64,000 bases of DNA from Rhopalosiphum padi (lineage: Eukaryota > Arthropoda > Insecta > Hemiptera > Aphididae): assembly GCF_020882245.1 (NCBI RefSeq), contig NC_083598.1, positions 44,491,858-44,555,857 on the forward strand. Direction: 5' to 3'. Made by a program: the position numbers and the translations under genes. The notes below the pieces were generated by a model. The model worked only from the letters and a program-made list of their open reading frames with translations. It was not told where the DNA came from and did no database searches. This document shows, in pieces, positions 14,901-27,199 of this stretch. Each line of letters opens with the position of its first letter. The stretch's first letter is position 1.

Positions 14901-15433
14901 CGTGGAAAGGAGGTGCTCCGGTAATTAAAAATAAAAAGGGTCGTCGATTTCGACTCTAAACTTTTTTTTTTTTCGATCGCATTAATTAGATTACCGTGGA
15001 CGACTGCAGAGATACGTACGTGGTACGGTATTAATTCGTACGTGACGCTGTCCCGGAATGTCACGCGTGTTCAAATGGCCGTCTGGCGGAGCCGAATCGA
15101 AGTCATAAATCGTAATACGCATAATAATAATATATAATATCTGCGGGATGCAGCGCGGTTATCGAATAATTCGATACGCGCTAAAAATGTGTCACTTAAC
15201 GCCGTGGCATTAAACGCAATGATATATTAGCATCTATACGTGGAGTTGGGTCCGAAGATATACGGTCGGCCCGCCGGTCATCCAAGACTCGGCGTAAACC
15301 GTTTTAGTGTATACATTTAAATATTAATTATTGTTATATATACGCTTAGCACGACGACGGCACTCCCCCCCCCAACACTCTCCCGCGGGACTGAAAGTCG
15401 ATCGCCACCGGGTCCAGCGCTCGGCACGGTGCA

Positions 15434-15462
15434 TATATTATTATTATTATTATTATTATTAC
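15434..15462. repeat. (TTA)n microsatellite
   Basis: About nine TTA/TAT units. Just upstream (15365-15374) is a run of C bases. The leucine or tyrosine runs in the frames here are products of the repeat. Confidence 0.9.
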
Positions 15463-17599
15463 AGGATGACCTATTTTATAGGTACAATGTTTTCTCGTCT
15501 AGTTATGACACGAGGAAATTAGAAAACGTGATGGGCCATAATAATAATATGCGTGTTTATTTGACGTTCTATAATGTCATGCGAAATACGCTATATACCG
15601 AAGACGCGACGACAATGACCGTCGCGTCGACGTCGGAATAGCATTATTTGATTTGGTATAATACTATATTATCGTGATTATGTCTGACGCAAACTAGACG
15701 TCTAACCCACTAAAATTGGACCTTTTTGGTTTTGCGTGAAGTTCGTGGTCTTATTCGTTAAGACACGAGGGGTATAGTTTGATATTATTAATAATTATTA
15801 ATTACCATCGACGCGTACGATTCAAATGATGCGGTCCCAAGTGCATTTTTTTGTAACGCGAATTCATTTTCTAAAACCCAACTATGTTAATAAGTATTGG
15901 TATAGGTTCGCTAAATCATAAAATTTAGTTTTAACTTTAATATAATAAATATAAATAATAATCTAACCGGATATCTAAAAATATAAGACGTTACAGACGA
16001 TATCGTATTTTATCACGCGAGCAATGGTACAAAAATATGATAAATTCTAGTGGGAGAGATTGGCTAGACCCTTTAAAAGTTTTAATAATTTATTCATTTA
16101 AACTGTAATATCTTCCATGATGTTTAGACGCTTTTCTGTTTTCGAGAGGGTAGGGGTGGAAATATTTTTTGGTTTGCTTGTCATATAACCGCAAACAATT
16201 CTGTAATCGTGTATGTATTAAAATATTTTTTTAATATTATACTCAATTATATTATAACATACAACAATCAGGAGAACCGCAAATCGTGTGATAAAAATAA
16301 TTTTATTTTTCCTTACCAGCAATTATAAAATACATATATTATTGAGATATATTTAAGTGTATTGTATATACATAATATATTATAGAAATAAATGCAATCA
16401 AACGAAAGCACGGAGAACTATAATACAACAATTTTATTGCACCATTTCGCGTGATATATAATTGGTCTGAAATATATATTATACACAACTAGTGAACTAC
16501 CGTGCAATAAATATTGTTACATATTTTCTATTTTCTATAATGTTCGCAATTAAAACGCAGAAATTGAAACTGTGAATAAGCAAAAAAAAAAATCGTAAGT
16601 TTTATTTTAATACTTAATTAGTTAATAAATATTCTTAACAATATTTTATATTGATTTGAACTTTGAAGTAATTTAATTTTTACTTTTCTAAATACAACGG
16701 CTCTGTGTCTGGATTTGTCCATTTGTATTTAATTAGCTGTCATCTCTATTTTAAGTACATACAGTTATTGAGATAATATTTGTTTTGTATTGGTTTTAAT
16801 ATTGTTTATTTTTTTACATAGATATGTTTGGTGGTATCGCATTAGAAATATTATTTTAATGATAAGTACCTATTTTTATTTTAACGTATTTAAAATGTTA
16901 ATTTGTTATCATTACATTGGTTCAAATAACGACTTTCATATATGTCCTCAATGCATGTACTGCTAAATTTATTTGTATAATAGGATATCCTAAATTTAAT
17001 GTGATGTCACATCACTGATCTGTGAATAAATGATATATTTTACATAATTAACCAATGCCCAGTGTGATGAACCACATTGCATAGTGATATTCCATCTTAA
17101 GTCTATACCGAAAAGCATCATCTGTTTGTTATTTATTATTTGAATAGTTGTGAAAATGTAGTTTCACAAAGATATTATGTTGTTGCAAAAGATATTAATA
17201 TAGCTAAACAGCTTTTGAAGTTAATGGATACCTATTCTTGCTGTTTTATTATTATAAAATAACTGACACTAATCACCGACCAACTTATTTTGCTAAGTGA
17301 AAATAAATATTTTTATTTTCTAAATTATTTTAAAAGATTATATTAATTTGATTCGTTATACCTAAGTAATATTCTAGATTAAAAACATCAAATGTATCAT
17401 GTTATTAATTAGTATTATATTATAACTTTATTCTTGTTGTTAATTTCTAAGTCAAAACCAACATATCATAGAGTTAAAACAGTATGAACAGGATAACTTA
17501 AAATAAGTCTTAATATTTAAAAAATTCCCCGTGTATAGAAAATAATAATTTAATAATAGTGAAATGCTTCAATTTTTTTTATTTTTAAGCTATGAAAAA

Positions 17600-17720
17600 A
17601 TATTATAATTTATGTTAAAGTTATGACAAATTTCGTTAAAATTGAACATTAAAAAAAATTGGGATTTCTATGTATTTTCAATATTTTTTCATTTTTGTAT
17701 AAACACGTATAATGAAGATA
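17600..17720 (+). repeat. Dispersed repeat family, partial copy C
   Basis: ATGACAAATTTCGTTAAAAT and CTATGTATTTTCAATATTTT correspond to the first block of copy A (GACGAATTTCGTCAAAAT ... CTATGTATTTTTATTTTT). Later blocks are missing or unrecognisable. Confidence 0.4.
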
Positions 17721-20700
17721 TAAATTTTTAATTTTTAATTTCCTATAGTTTTTTTTCTAAAACTTTTGTAATTTATAATTTCGTCATCATAAATTAAAAA
17801 AAATTCAAATATGTATGTAGGTTGCTCAAAACATTGTTATTAATTGTTTTAGTTATATCGTATAACTATGAGTCTTACTTCAATAGTAATAACTTAATAT
17901 GTATAATAATCAATGATAATGTACCTAGTAATATTGTGTTTGCGGTAAATATTATGTTGGTAAAATTCTGGTGGTTTTTCTTTTTTATATATATTAATAA
18001 AAAGTTATGTTATGGCATGTAATACGAGCAAGAACGGGGGTGGTCACTGTGTTTGGATTAATTAATCTGTCAGTTTTGATTTGAAAGCTTTGGGCGAGGA
18101 AAAACACAAAACTTGCCTATGCACGCCTGCTTGTCATGAAAAACAAATGAACAGTCATAACTCATAAGCAAACAACACAGTGCTTACTAACAATAACAAA
18201 AAATATATATAAATGCTATTTATGTATATAATTAATAATATTAATAATTATGTTGTTGATGATGATGATACAAATAATAATTATAATAATAATGTCATGT
18301 CGAGGAAGGTACGTAAGTAATTTTTGCGTGCATTCATACTATCGTCGTTCATTGAAAAATACAAATAAGTGATCTCTATTATTTGTTATTATTGGGGAAC
18401 GGATCTAAACGCTCTAAAAAATAAGAAAAATACCTTAAAAAAATATGATTTAATGCATTCATAACAGAATTTTTTTTAAAAATGCTCTTAAAATGATTTT
18501 TAGCATTGAAAAAATGTGTTTAATTATATACATTTTTATTCTTAGGTATTAATTATTCATATCATTTTCACTATCTTTTAGTTATCCCATATTCTTTTTA
18601 CTCTGAAAAATATTTCCAAAAAATGAATATAAAATTTAGATAGATAATATACATTCGTTATACTTTTACCTTGTGTTTCATAATAGCACTGTATAATCAG
18701 GCACTGCTTAATTTTTTTATCGAATTTTATCAATTCCTATATAAAAATGACTTGAAAATATAAAAAATGAAAAATAAAAGTTAAATTTTTTAATTCCTTG
18801 ATGTATGAAATTATCTTGGTGCTTGAAAAGCTATGTTTTTGAACATTCAGAAAAAAAAATGCAATTTCCATTTAAATCCATCCCCTAGTTATTATAGAAA
18901 TATTATAAATGATTAATGCACGTACAAAACCGACTTTCTTAATAATTATATAATCGGAACTGTAAAGGTACGATATAATGTGTCAACAGAATTTGACTTA
19001 TTTTCATCGTGGTTCTTAGAAACAGCACTCATTGTCTAAATCAAAATAATTGAATTACTCTCGGTCCGATCAATGACAATGACGTAACATTACTCAAAAT
19101 CAGACCTAAGCAAATATTTTAATTTTGTAGTTTATAAATTGTTACCACTTATTAAATGACAAACATTTGTATATTTTTTTCAAAATTAACATAGTTCTAT
19201 ATTATTATATTTAAATGGTAACTACCTTTTGTAACTATATCTATTCATAAAAAAAAAAAAAAATAATAAGATTTAATTTTTATATTATTATTTTTGAATT
19301 CTAGCCATATTACCTGTATTATAATAAAAAACAATAAACTTTAGATATTAAAATTACAAATTATTTTTCTGACTGGTCGGATTGAGTGAAATTTGAACAT
19401 TAACCTGCCATTTTATATCCTAACCACGATTAGGCCTTAGCCCTGCTATAAACTATATAGGTATAAACCACGCGCGTTTTATGGTCTTTTCTGTACATTA
19501 CGTATTTATATTGGCATATTTTTAGTAGGTAACTGTAGATACATGTGTTCAACGATATTATTGTTATGTTTATTATTATATTTTTTGGTTTGTAATGCTA
19601 CCACGTCCGATCACGGTCGGTGCGCTTTAGTGTATGTGATAGGTGTTAAATTGAGTGGTCTAAAGATGTACGCGCGATCAGCCAGTGATAAATGATGGAG
19701 TTTATTCAACTGGCGGCTAACCGACCAATCGAAAGGGCACGTTAATAGTCAATGTCTATACAACGACAGTCGAGACGCCTTCGCAGTTGATTCATGACGT
19801 TCAAACCGTTCAGTCTTCGTCGCGGTAATATTCGCATACCCGAGATAACTTGTTTTACTATTTGTTTTTCTAAGGAATTATGATATTTATTTTAAGTCTT
19901 CCTTAACTTTGACATTTACGTTATTTGAATACATTATTTGAAGTTTATTATATATGAACAAATTAATATTTAATACCTCGTAATCGGCAATAAATATATG
20001 ATTACAAAATAATATATTTATCATAGAAGTTAATATCAATTGATAATAATTATTGAATATTATACGCAACACACGCTATATAAATGTATTCAGTGCTCTA
20101 GAAATATTTTTATTTCATCAACCTTGTCCTTAATGTTGATTAAAAATCACCATCGAAAGGAAAAGTTCCATCCTTCAACGTAAGTACTTAAAACTATTTA
20201 AAAAATTAAATAATATACATTTATATTATATTATATGTATTATTATGTATATCAGAGAAATAACATTTTTGAATATTCTAAAACGAAAAAAAAACATACC
20301 TGACTTAAAGTTATAAAAATAAATTAAAGTTAAAATATACTTTGGCTTAAAAATTATTCATATACATGCTATATATTGTTGATAACTAAAAATTGATAAT
20401 TAGTATTATTATATTGATCAATACAAATATTGCATTGGTTTTTTAAATCAAAAACCGATTTTGTAAACAATTTCGTTTGAAACATAAATAAATTACTTTT
20501 GAGATGTCTTGTTAAAATATTTATTCGAATTAATTTAAAAACATTTATTATTTTTTTTATTGTAGTTTAGTGTTTATCATGTAAATATAATTTATTGTAA
20601 GGGTCACAACTCACAGACATGAACTGAGGTTCGTTAGTATAATTTTGTTTATTCTACCATCTAAACGAATATTTGTCGAATGACTTGGATGGTACCTAAA

Positions 20701-23674
20701 GATTAAATTTAAAAAATAATTTTTACTTAAACTGTAGACTTATAACTATACAAAAACATTTATTTTCTATAGCATGTAAAATGTCATATAATCTGTTTTG
20801 AAATTTGAAACCCTGCACATTTGTTCGTATATGGATTAAAATTATTTCATTCCAATTAATCGTCTTAAAGTATTTTATAATAATGTTATAACTATTATAA
20901 TCTCTATTAATTGGTTGACTGAAATTTAACAAATATTATCAATGGTCGTTAACGTACGTTATTATTGTGAGTTCAAAATTCTGAATTATTATTAATAATG
21001 TACAATAGTCATAATTTAATAAATGATGTATATTTAAAATTTCACCACAAAAATATGAACTATAATAAGAGCCGCGTTTATTAATTATTACTATCTAAAT
21101 ACAACACTGAATATAATTAAAGAAATACTTGCACGTACATTCGACGTTATTAAAAATCAATAATTATTAACGGTTGTTCGGTCATTATTCGAATTAAAAG
21201 TTGTTAAAAATACGATAATATTATGCTATTGTGGTTTGTAAAAATAAATTATATAGGTAGATAGTTGCATAATTTAAATTCGTGACCGCGAAACGTTATG
21301 TCTAGAAATGCCGAAATGGGTGGGTTAGAAAATGACATACGAATTTATGAAATTACTATAATAATTTTAATCGTCTAAATAATTATTATCGTTGTCATTG
21401 TACAGAGTATCAGCAATTAAAACGGTAACATCAAAACGAAAGCCTTCCCAACGATTAATTTATTATAGTTGGTAACCTACCCTATTCAACGACGATCGAT
21501 CCACGCCGCGGTCATCTCAACGAGTAAATTGACGGTCGACGGCAGCGTGCATAATGAGATATTAGCGGAAGCGAAATGCGAGATCGTCACTCGAATATGG
21601 CGTTAGAGTTTCGATAATTTGATAACAAGTGCTGTTTCGATTATCGACTCGCTGTTTGCCACTTATAAGAACGTACGCGGCTGTATAATAATAATATCCG
21701 TGCACCGGGGACGACATACGCTATCGAAATCTCTGCACTGCTTCCACAACGCCGCTTTTGCATATTATTATATTTGTATAATAATATTATTGAAATATTA
21801 TGTTTTCTATAGTAGACACCCGATAGAATACCGTTCATAAACTTAGGCATGTTGACGTTTTCCAATCATCCTACGCGGAGAAAAACATTTCTCGTCGGTC
21901 GACCGGAAAACAGTCTGTCCACTGGCCCATCTTCGTGAGCAAGAAGTTGTATATAATAAATTTGTCGTTAGACATTCGTTTGATATTTTTTTCTGTACAC
22001 AATATTGTCTTGGCTCGAAATAAACAGGTGACTCTATGTAAATCCAATTACTTTTGTTGAACGCGTGAAGTACACTTTAATCAAATGGAATCATATACTT
22101 TAATATATACACACCATTTCTTTAATGAAGTCGAGAAAAAAAAATTAAACAAAATGTAATTTGACTTGTCATATTGAATTATTAAAGAAAAGTCAAAATA
22201 ATAAAAATAATAAAACGATCATTTTGCGGAGCCATTTGTATAAATAGTTTTTTTCGGTTAGACGATTCGTATGTTTATACATATGTAATATTTGTACGAT
22301 ATCTACGTCGTCGTAGCGGCGCCTACTTTTAGTTTCGAAAATATTTAGTACAAACGTATGCTATACATTATTTATACACAACAATACTATACTATCGTCG
22401 TCACAAAGTCGTCGGCGCATAAAGGCGATAATAATAATTATATATATATATATACAATATATATATTATATTGTTATTATAGTCCCCGATGGCCGGTCCC
22501 CGAATAACTGCGCGTTTCCGACGAGATTTTTCGACGGCGAGACGATTCCACAGATGTTCTTTGTACAGTATATATATTATACATAATTTATTATTACGGC
22601 GTTATTATTATTAGACCGCACGCGACCAAACTCTCAACAATGCGACGGCTCGTTCTAATTCTTGCGTTCCTAGACGGCAAAAACGAAATACTAACTAAAT
22701 CATAACCTACGATATCGTCGTTTTTATATCATGCACCTAACAATAATAATATAATCGACAGTATTACCATATACCTATATATGGCTATAGGGCGTCAAAG
22801 TTGACCCGATAAAAGAAAATATATAATGTGTATACTTGATTATTTACGCTCACCCTTACCGTGTTGGCGTGAAATGGCGACTATACACGTTTATTATTAC
22901 AAAATTATATATTAGGTATGTATAAGTACTAAAAATGTACTTATGCGGAAGCGAATATTAATCGCAAGTATTATACTATCGTGTATATTCGCCGCTGTAA
23001 AATACGCGTACGACGATGAGAGAGCCAGAGAGCACGTGATAGACAGGAAAAACTTTTAGTTTATTAAAACGAAGACTATTGAGATTTTTACGGAGAAAAT
23101 AATTAGTAGACTTTTACGCATCCGTGAGACAGTTTTAGAGAAATCATTACTATTATTTTAATTACTACAGTGCAGAGTGCAGACGTAGGTACTTCCGAGT
23201 TGGAAGTAATTGAGTTTTGAATTTGTCGAGATTTCTGTATGAGAAATCACAAATGTGTTCACGCCTCCCTCTCACCTCACCACCCCCCCTCCCACCAACA
23301 ATCCTATCTAAATCAACAGATTTTGATAAATATTATATTAGGTCTACTGCTGCCTGCGGATGATAAGTAAAAAAAAAACATTTAAATTTACAAATATACA
23401 TATATTTTAATTTAAAAATGACATTTTCTTAAAATGTGTTTCATTTTTCTTCATTTCGTCTTGTGGGATTTTTTCTTTTAATAAAACAAGCACTAAGAAA
23501 CGCGTATAAAAACACGAGAAAAATTGAATTTTTACTGGTATATACCTACATACCTACGGAAGCGAAATTGAATTGAAATATACGTCTATCGTACCATTTC
23601 GGATGAAATATTACTAAACAATATTTTGATTTATGAATACGCATTTATATAATAGGTAGTGTATATATATATTA

Positions 23675-23753
<79 letters not shown>
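23675..23753. repeat. Long (TG)n microsatellite
   Basis: About 79 bases of alternating TG with one interruption (TTT near 23684-23686). It is the longest pure dinucleotide array in the window. The poly-histidine/threonine frame seen on the other strand is an artefact of the repeat. Confidence 0.95.
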
Positions 23754-23755
<2 letters not shown>

Positions 23756-23759
23756 TGAA

Positions 23760-25446
23760 CCGGAAACGTGTAAAGAAACGATAATTAAACGGTCTCCGTA
23801 GACGAGTGGATAAAATAAAAAAAACAAACAAAGTTATGAAATAATAATAATTTAAAAATAAAAAAAAAACCTTCACTGCGTGCGAGAACGTGAATCGGGA
23901 ATAATTACAGTTTTTTTATTTTTTGCTTAATTGTGCACCATCTAGTTTTTGTTGCGACTTTTCCATAATATTTTGTAGCGATTTTTCGATGATCATCGTC
24001 AACGAAGCTGCGAAATAACCTGGCACGTATCGGCGGTGTTTGCGATCGCAGTTATAATAAATAGAGTTGTAGATACATATTGTATTAAGAACGATACGCG
24101 CGGATAGGTAGGTATCTCGTGCACGATAATAACATACACATCGCACCATACACGCATCACACGGGCCACGGCCGACGACCCTGCCGCACATATTTTATTA
24201 CAAATCATATACTCGCAGGTTGCAAGGCGTGTGTAAATAATGTCATGACCATACGTCCCTTGACGCCCAAGCAATTTATTAAATTTATTGAATTTTGTTT
24301 ACAAGGGCTTTTAATTTAAATTCTATCCTGGCGTGTGCGAGAACGTATACAATAATAATAGTACCTATTCGCGTAATACACACGCTCACCTTTATAGAAT
24401 ATGTAATACTATAATAATATATTGTATCCTACACTACCGTTCTGTCGTGTTTGTCTAGTAAATGTTGTCCACAATTCGCTCACTGGTTTTAATATTTATA
24501 CATCATACACGCCATAGAAAATATAAACTCGGCGGCTGCTATAGTAATACGCAACGGCGTCGAGGTGGAAAAAATAATGTGTACATATATTATATATACG
24601 CCGCGATGGATGGGGTGATGGTGGCGGCGGTGGTAGTGGTAGTGGTGGCGGGCGGCAAAGGCGGTGGTACAGTGTGAGTTTCATACGTCGTTCGGTTCCT
24701 TTCAAATGGTAAAATGCCGAAATAAAATTCACAGCGTTCGAGAGTGTGGAGGAAAAAAATAAAAGTATCTACCGTACGTTCCACGATATATAATATCTGC
24801 GATGGAAATATGCGGTACAAAATGTTTCGTATGAAATATAAAATGCTCCCAACCATCTCCGCCGCAGGTATACAGTATATATATATATATATACATATAC
24901 GCGTAATATATATTATACATAATATAGGCTACGGTTACCCACAGCTGACGAGGGCACGCCGCTGTCGTCGTCACACGAAAATCATCGGTTTTCGCCTCTG
25001 GAGAATACGATGTGGTGTAGAAAATGTAGTTTCCCGTTCACTCGTCGGCGGCGGGACGGGTTCTCCTAAAAAGGGTTCTACGGGAAAAGCAGAAGCCTTT
25101 TTTTAGTTTTCTGTTTTTGTTTTTATACCAAGCCCGAAAGCCTATAATTCAATAATAAACCACTATCCTTTGGGCGAGATGGACTATGACGATGACATAG
25201 AAATTCAGCCAAAAGCGAAACGATACGGTTTTTTCCCCTTCGTTCTTATATATATTTTTTTTTGTCGCTCACTCGCCCGCCGATATAATTTAGTGGCCAA
25301 TAGAGAAACGCTGGCCGTAGGTACGTAAAATAATATAATATGTACGTGCGCACGCCGAAACGAGGCGTAACAGATAAAAATCCAAAAACCTTCTGTCGCG
25401 CTCTGCGCCACTAAAACTTCGACATTTGATAGTCAGTTTAATCTCG
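23760..25446. other. G+C-richer region upstream of candidate promoter
   Basis: Composition is more balanced and CpG more frequent than elsewhere. Many overlapping frames of 60-120 codons exist on both strands, as expected by chance when stops are rarer. None has a signal peptide, domain or splice structure I recognise. It may be the regulatory region of the LRR gene. Confidence 0.4.
24603..24668. repeat. Imperfect GGTGGC/GGTAGT low-complexity tract
   Basis: GGTGGCGG, GGTAGTGG and GGCGGCAAAGGCGG units give valine/glycine runs on one strand and proline/threonine runs on the other. These are repeat artefacts, not protein evidence. Confidence 0.7.
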
Positions 25447-25669
25447 TATATATACGACCTCACTGCAGTCGGAGTCGTCCCAGACTCGGTTCGGGTTCAC
25501 TGCTTTGCACTTATTCGGTTTCACACAACTTTGGATTCATTATTCAAATTGATCCCAACTTAAGATACGTATATATAGACAGCGCTTTTTGCATTTATTT
25601 AACCTTTATCGGCGCTGGAAACTTTGTTTCGGGTTTTCTGGGACGCGACAGAAAGTGTGTATCGGTCGC
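25447..25669 (+). promoter_or_regulatory. Candidate TATA promoter and 5' noncoding exon for the LRR gene
   Basis: TATATATA at 25447-25454 is followed about 30 bases on by a pyrimidine-A context (TCCCAGACTC, about 25478-25487). A noticeably G+C-richer block then runs to a strong donor GTGAGT at 25670. Removing 25670-27147 would join this block to the acceptor in front of the LRR start codon, an intron of about 1.5 kb. The order and spacing are right for a leader exon, but nothing proves transcription. Confidence 0.3.
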
Positions 25670-27147
25670 GTGAGTAAATTACATTAAAATTTGCGTTCAA
25701 GCAGCAGTCCTTGTTCTACACCACACTACACTATACAAATGAATACATTCGCGACCAGAAAATTAACTTTTATGCATTCTAGAGGATATTTTTCGTTTGT
25801 GCTGAATCAAAAACATAATAAATTCATCTGTAGGTGTACACATTTTGTTTATATCTATACATTTCTCTCAATAGAATGCAAACAAATAATTAAAATTAAA
25901 TGTTATTTTTAAATATTATATGGTACTCATCGGGCGTAAAGCGGGATAAATAAAATTTAAAACATCAATTATTTTACTAATAATATAACTTTTTTGAAAA
26001 AAAGTTTAAACAATTATACTACAACGGGGTATTATATACTTTAAATATTAACAAAAGTTAACTGCTCTTTCGTTTCCTTCTTATTTTGTGAATGAAAATA
26101 TAAGTAATTTTAATTTAATACTCAAATCATAAATATTTCTGAAATAGTAACATTGTATATACAATATAGCAATATCTAATTATGTTTTTTTTTTAATATC
26201 AAACATATTACAAATTCTATTTCTCAATTATTAAGATTTTGACTACCTCTCGTAAGCTCATGTTTGTGATTAAGTATTGTATATATAAACATTATATGAT
26301 CAATATAAAAAAGTAAGCATTTGTCTTATTTAATACATAAAAAAAAATTATTTATATTATATAAATTACACAAAATAAATATTATTTTACATAAAAAACT
26401 TTGAATATAAACGAAGTATAGTAATGACTATAATATAATTTATTATATTATATAATATATATTTATTATATTTATTTATTTTAATCGCACCTATTAGTAT
26501 ATCGCTTCGTGAAATCACTTATTTTAAGATTATATAAAACATAGATAGAAATGTATTTGAATTGTGTATATAATATAATTTAATATATTATGTATTCAAA
26601 ATTAGACAGTTAGTAAATATTCGTGTTTATATACAAATTATATTTAAATAAAAATAAGAAAAATAAACGTAATATAAAAAACTATAAAGTTTATTACATA
26701 GAATAAATAAAAGTTCATTGATTTTTGACTTAAATGTAAACAAATGCTGATTATCACCAATGGCACAAAATAATTTAGTTAATAATAACATTAGTTGAAA
26801 TAGTACCATAATACAGCGCATTCAATACTATGAAACTGAAAACAATGTTTTAAACATAAAATATTTAATAATTATAATTATTATTCTATCATTATATAAA
26901 TATAATTTAAATTATATGAAATAATTTTAAATATTATAATCATTCTTTCAAGTGAATTACAATTACTGTTATAGCAGCACTATGCAAAGCATTCTACCTA
27001 TATATTATATCAAAACAGTATATATTGTACTTAATCATAAAATGTATTGAACTGAAATGTATGGAGTTTATTTCAATATTCAGTTGTTAAAAAAGTTTAG
27101 ATTGTAAAAAACAATACTAATGTTTGAATACTTTGTTTTTGTTTCAG
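25670..27147 (+). other. Probable last intron of the 5' UTR of the LRR gene
   Basis: Extremely A+T-rich sequence with no open frame of note, ending in the TTTTTGTTTCAG acceptor. The acceptor end is well supported; the donor end (GTGAGT at 25670) is a candidate only. Confidence 0.35.
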
Positions 27148-27199
27148 GACAATTACGCACAAGCTGCAATAAGACCGTTCCTGTTGACATGGCGATGAG
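27148..27199 (+). promoter_or_regulatory. 5' UTR part of first coding exon with short overlapping uORF
   Basis: The pyrimidine-rich TTTTTGTTTCAG ending at 27147 is a good splice acceptor, so the transcript begins in an upstream exon. Between it and the start codon lies a four-codon uORF (ATG 27189, a second ATG 27195, stop TGA 27201-27203). Its stop overlaps the main ATG in the string ATGA, so a ribosome ending there sits directly on the main start. Reinitiation or leaky scanning is inferred, not shown. Confidence 0.6.

Larger units (their letters stand above)
9390..23674. other. Long noncoding region, possibly intronic
   Basis: Apart from the repeat copies and microsatellites listed, I see no supported gene. 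G+C-richer patches at about 15000-15640, 19590-19850 and 21480-21950 interrupt the A+T-rich background. The patch at 19590-19850 contains GTTCAGTC, an arthropod-type initiator word, near 19811, but no linked coding sequence. If 9320-9389 is a leader exon of the LRR gene, all this is intron. Confidence 0.45.

Noticed and set aside
23631..23876. Frame with a long histidine-threonine run
   Set aside because: Pure product of the TG/CA microsatellite.
24462..25106. Several overlapping frames of 70-120 codons on both strands
   Set aside because: Stops are rarer because the region is G+C richer; valine/glycine and proline runs come from a low-complexity tract and no domain is visible.
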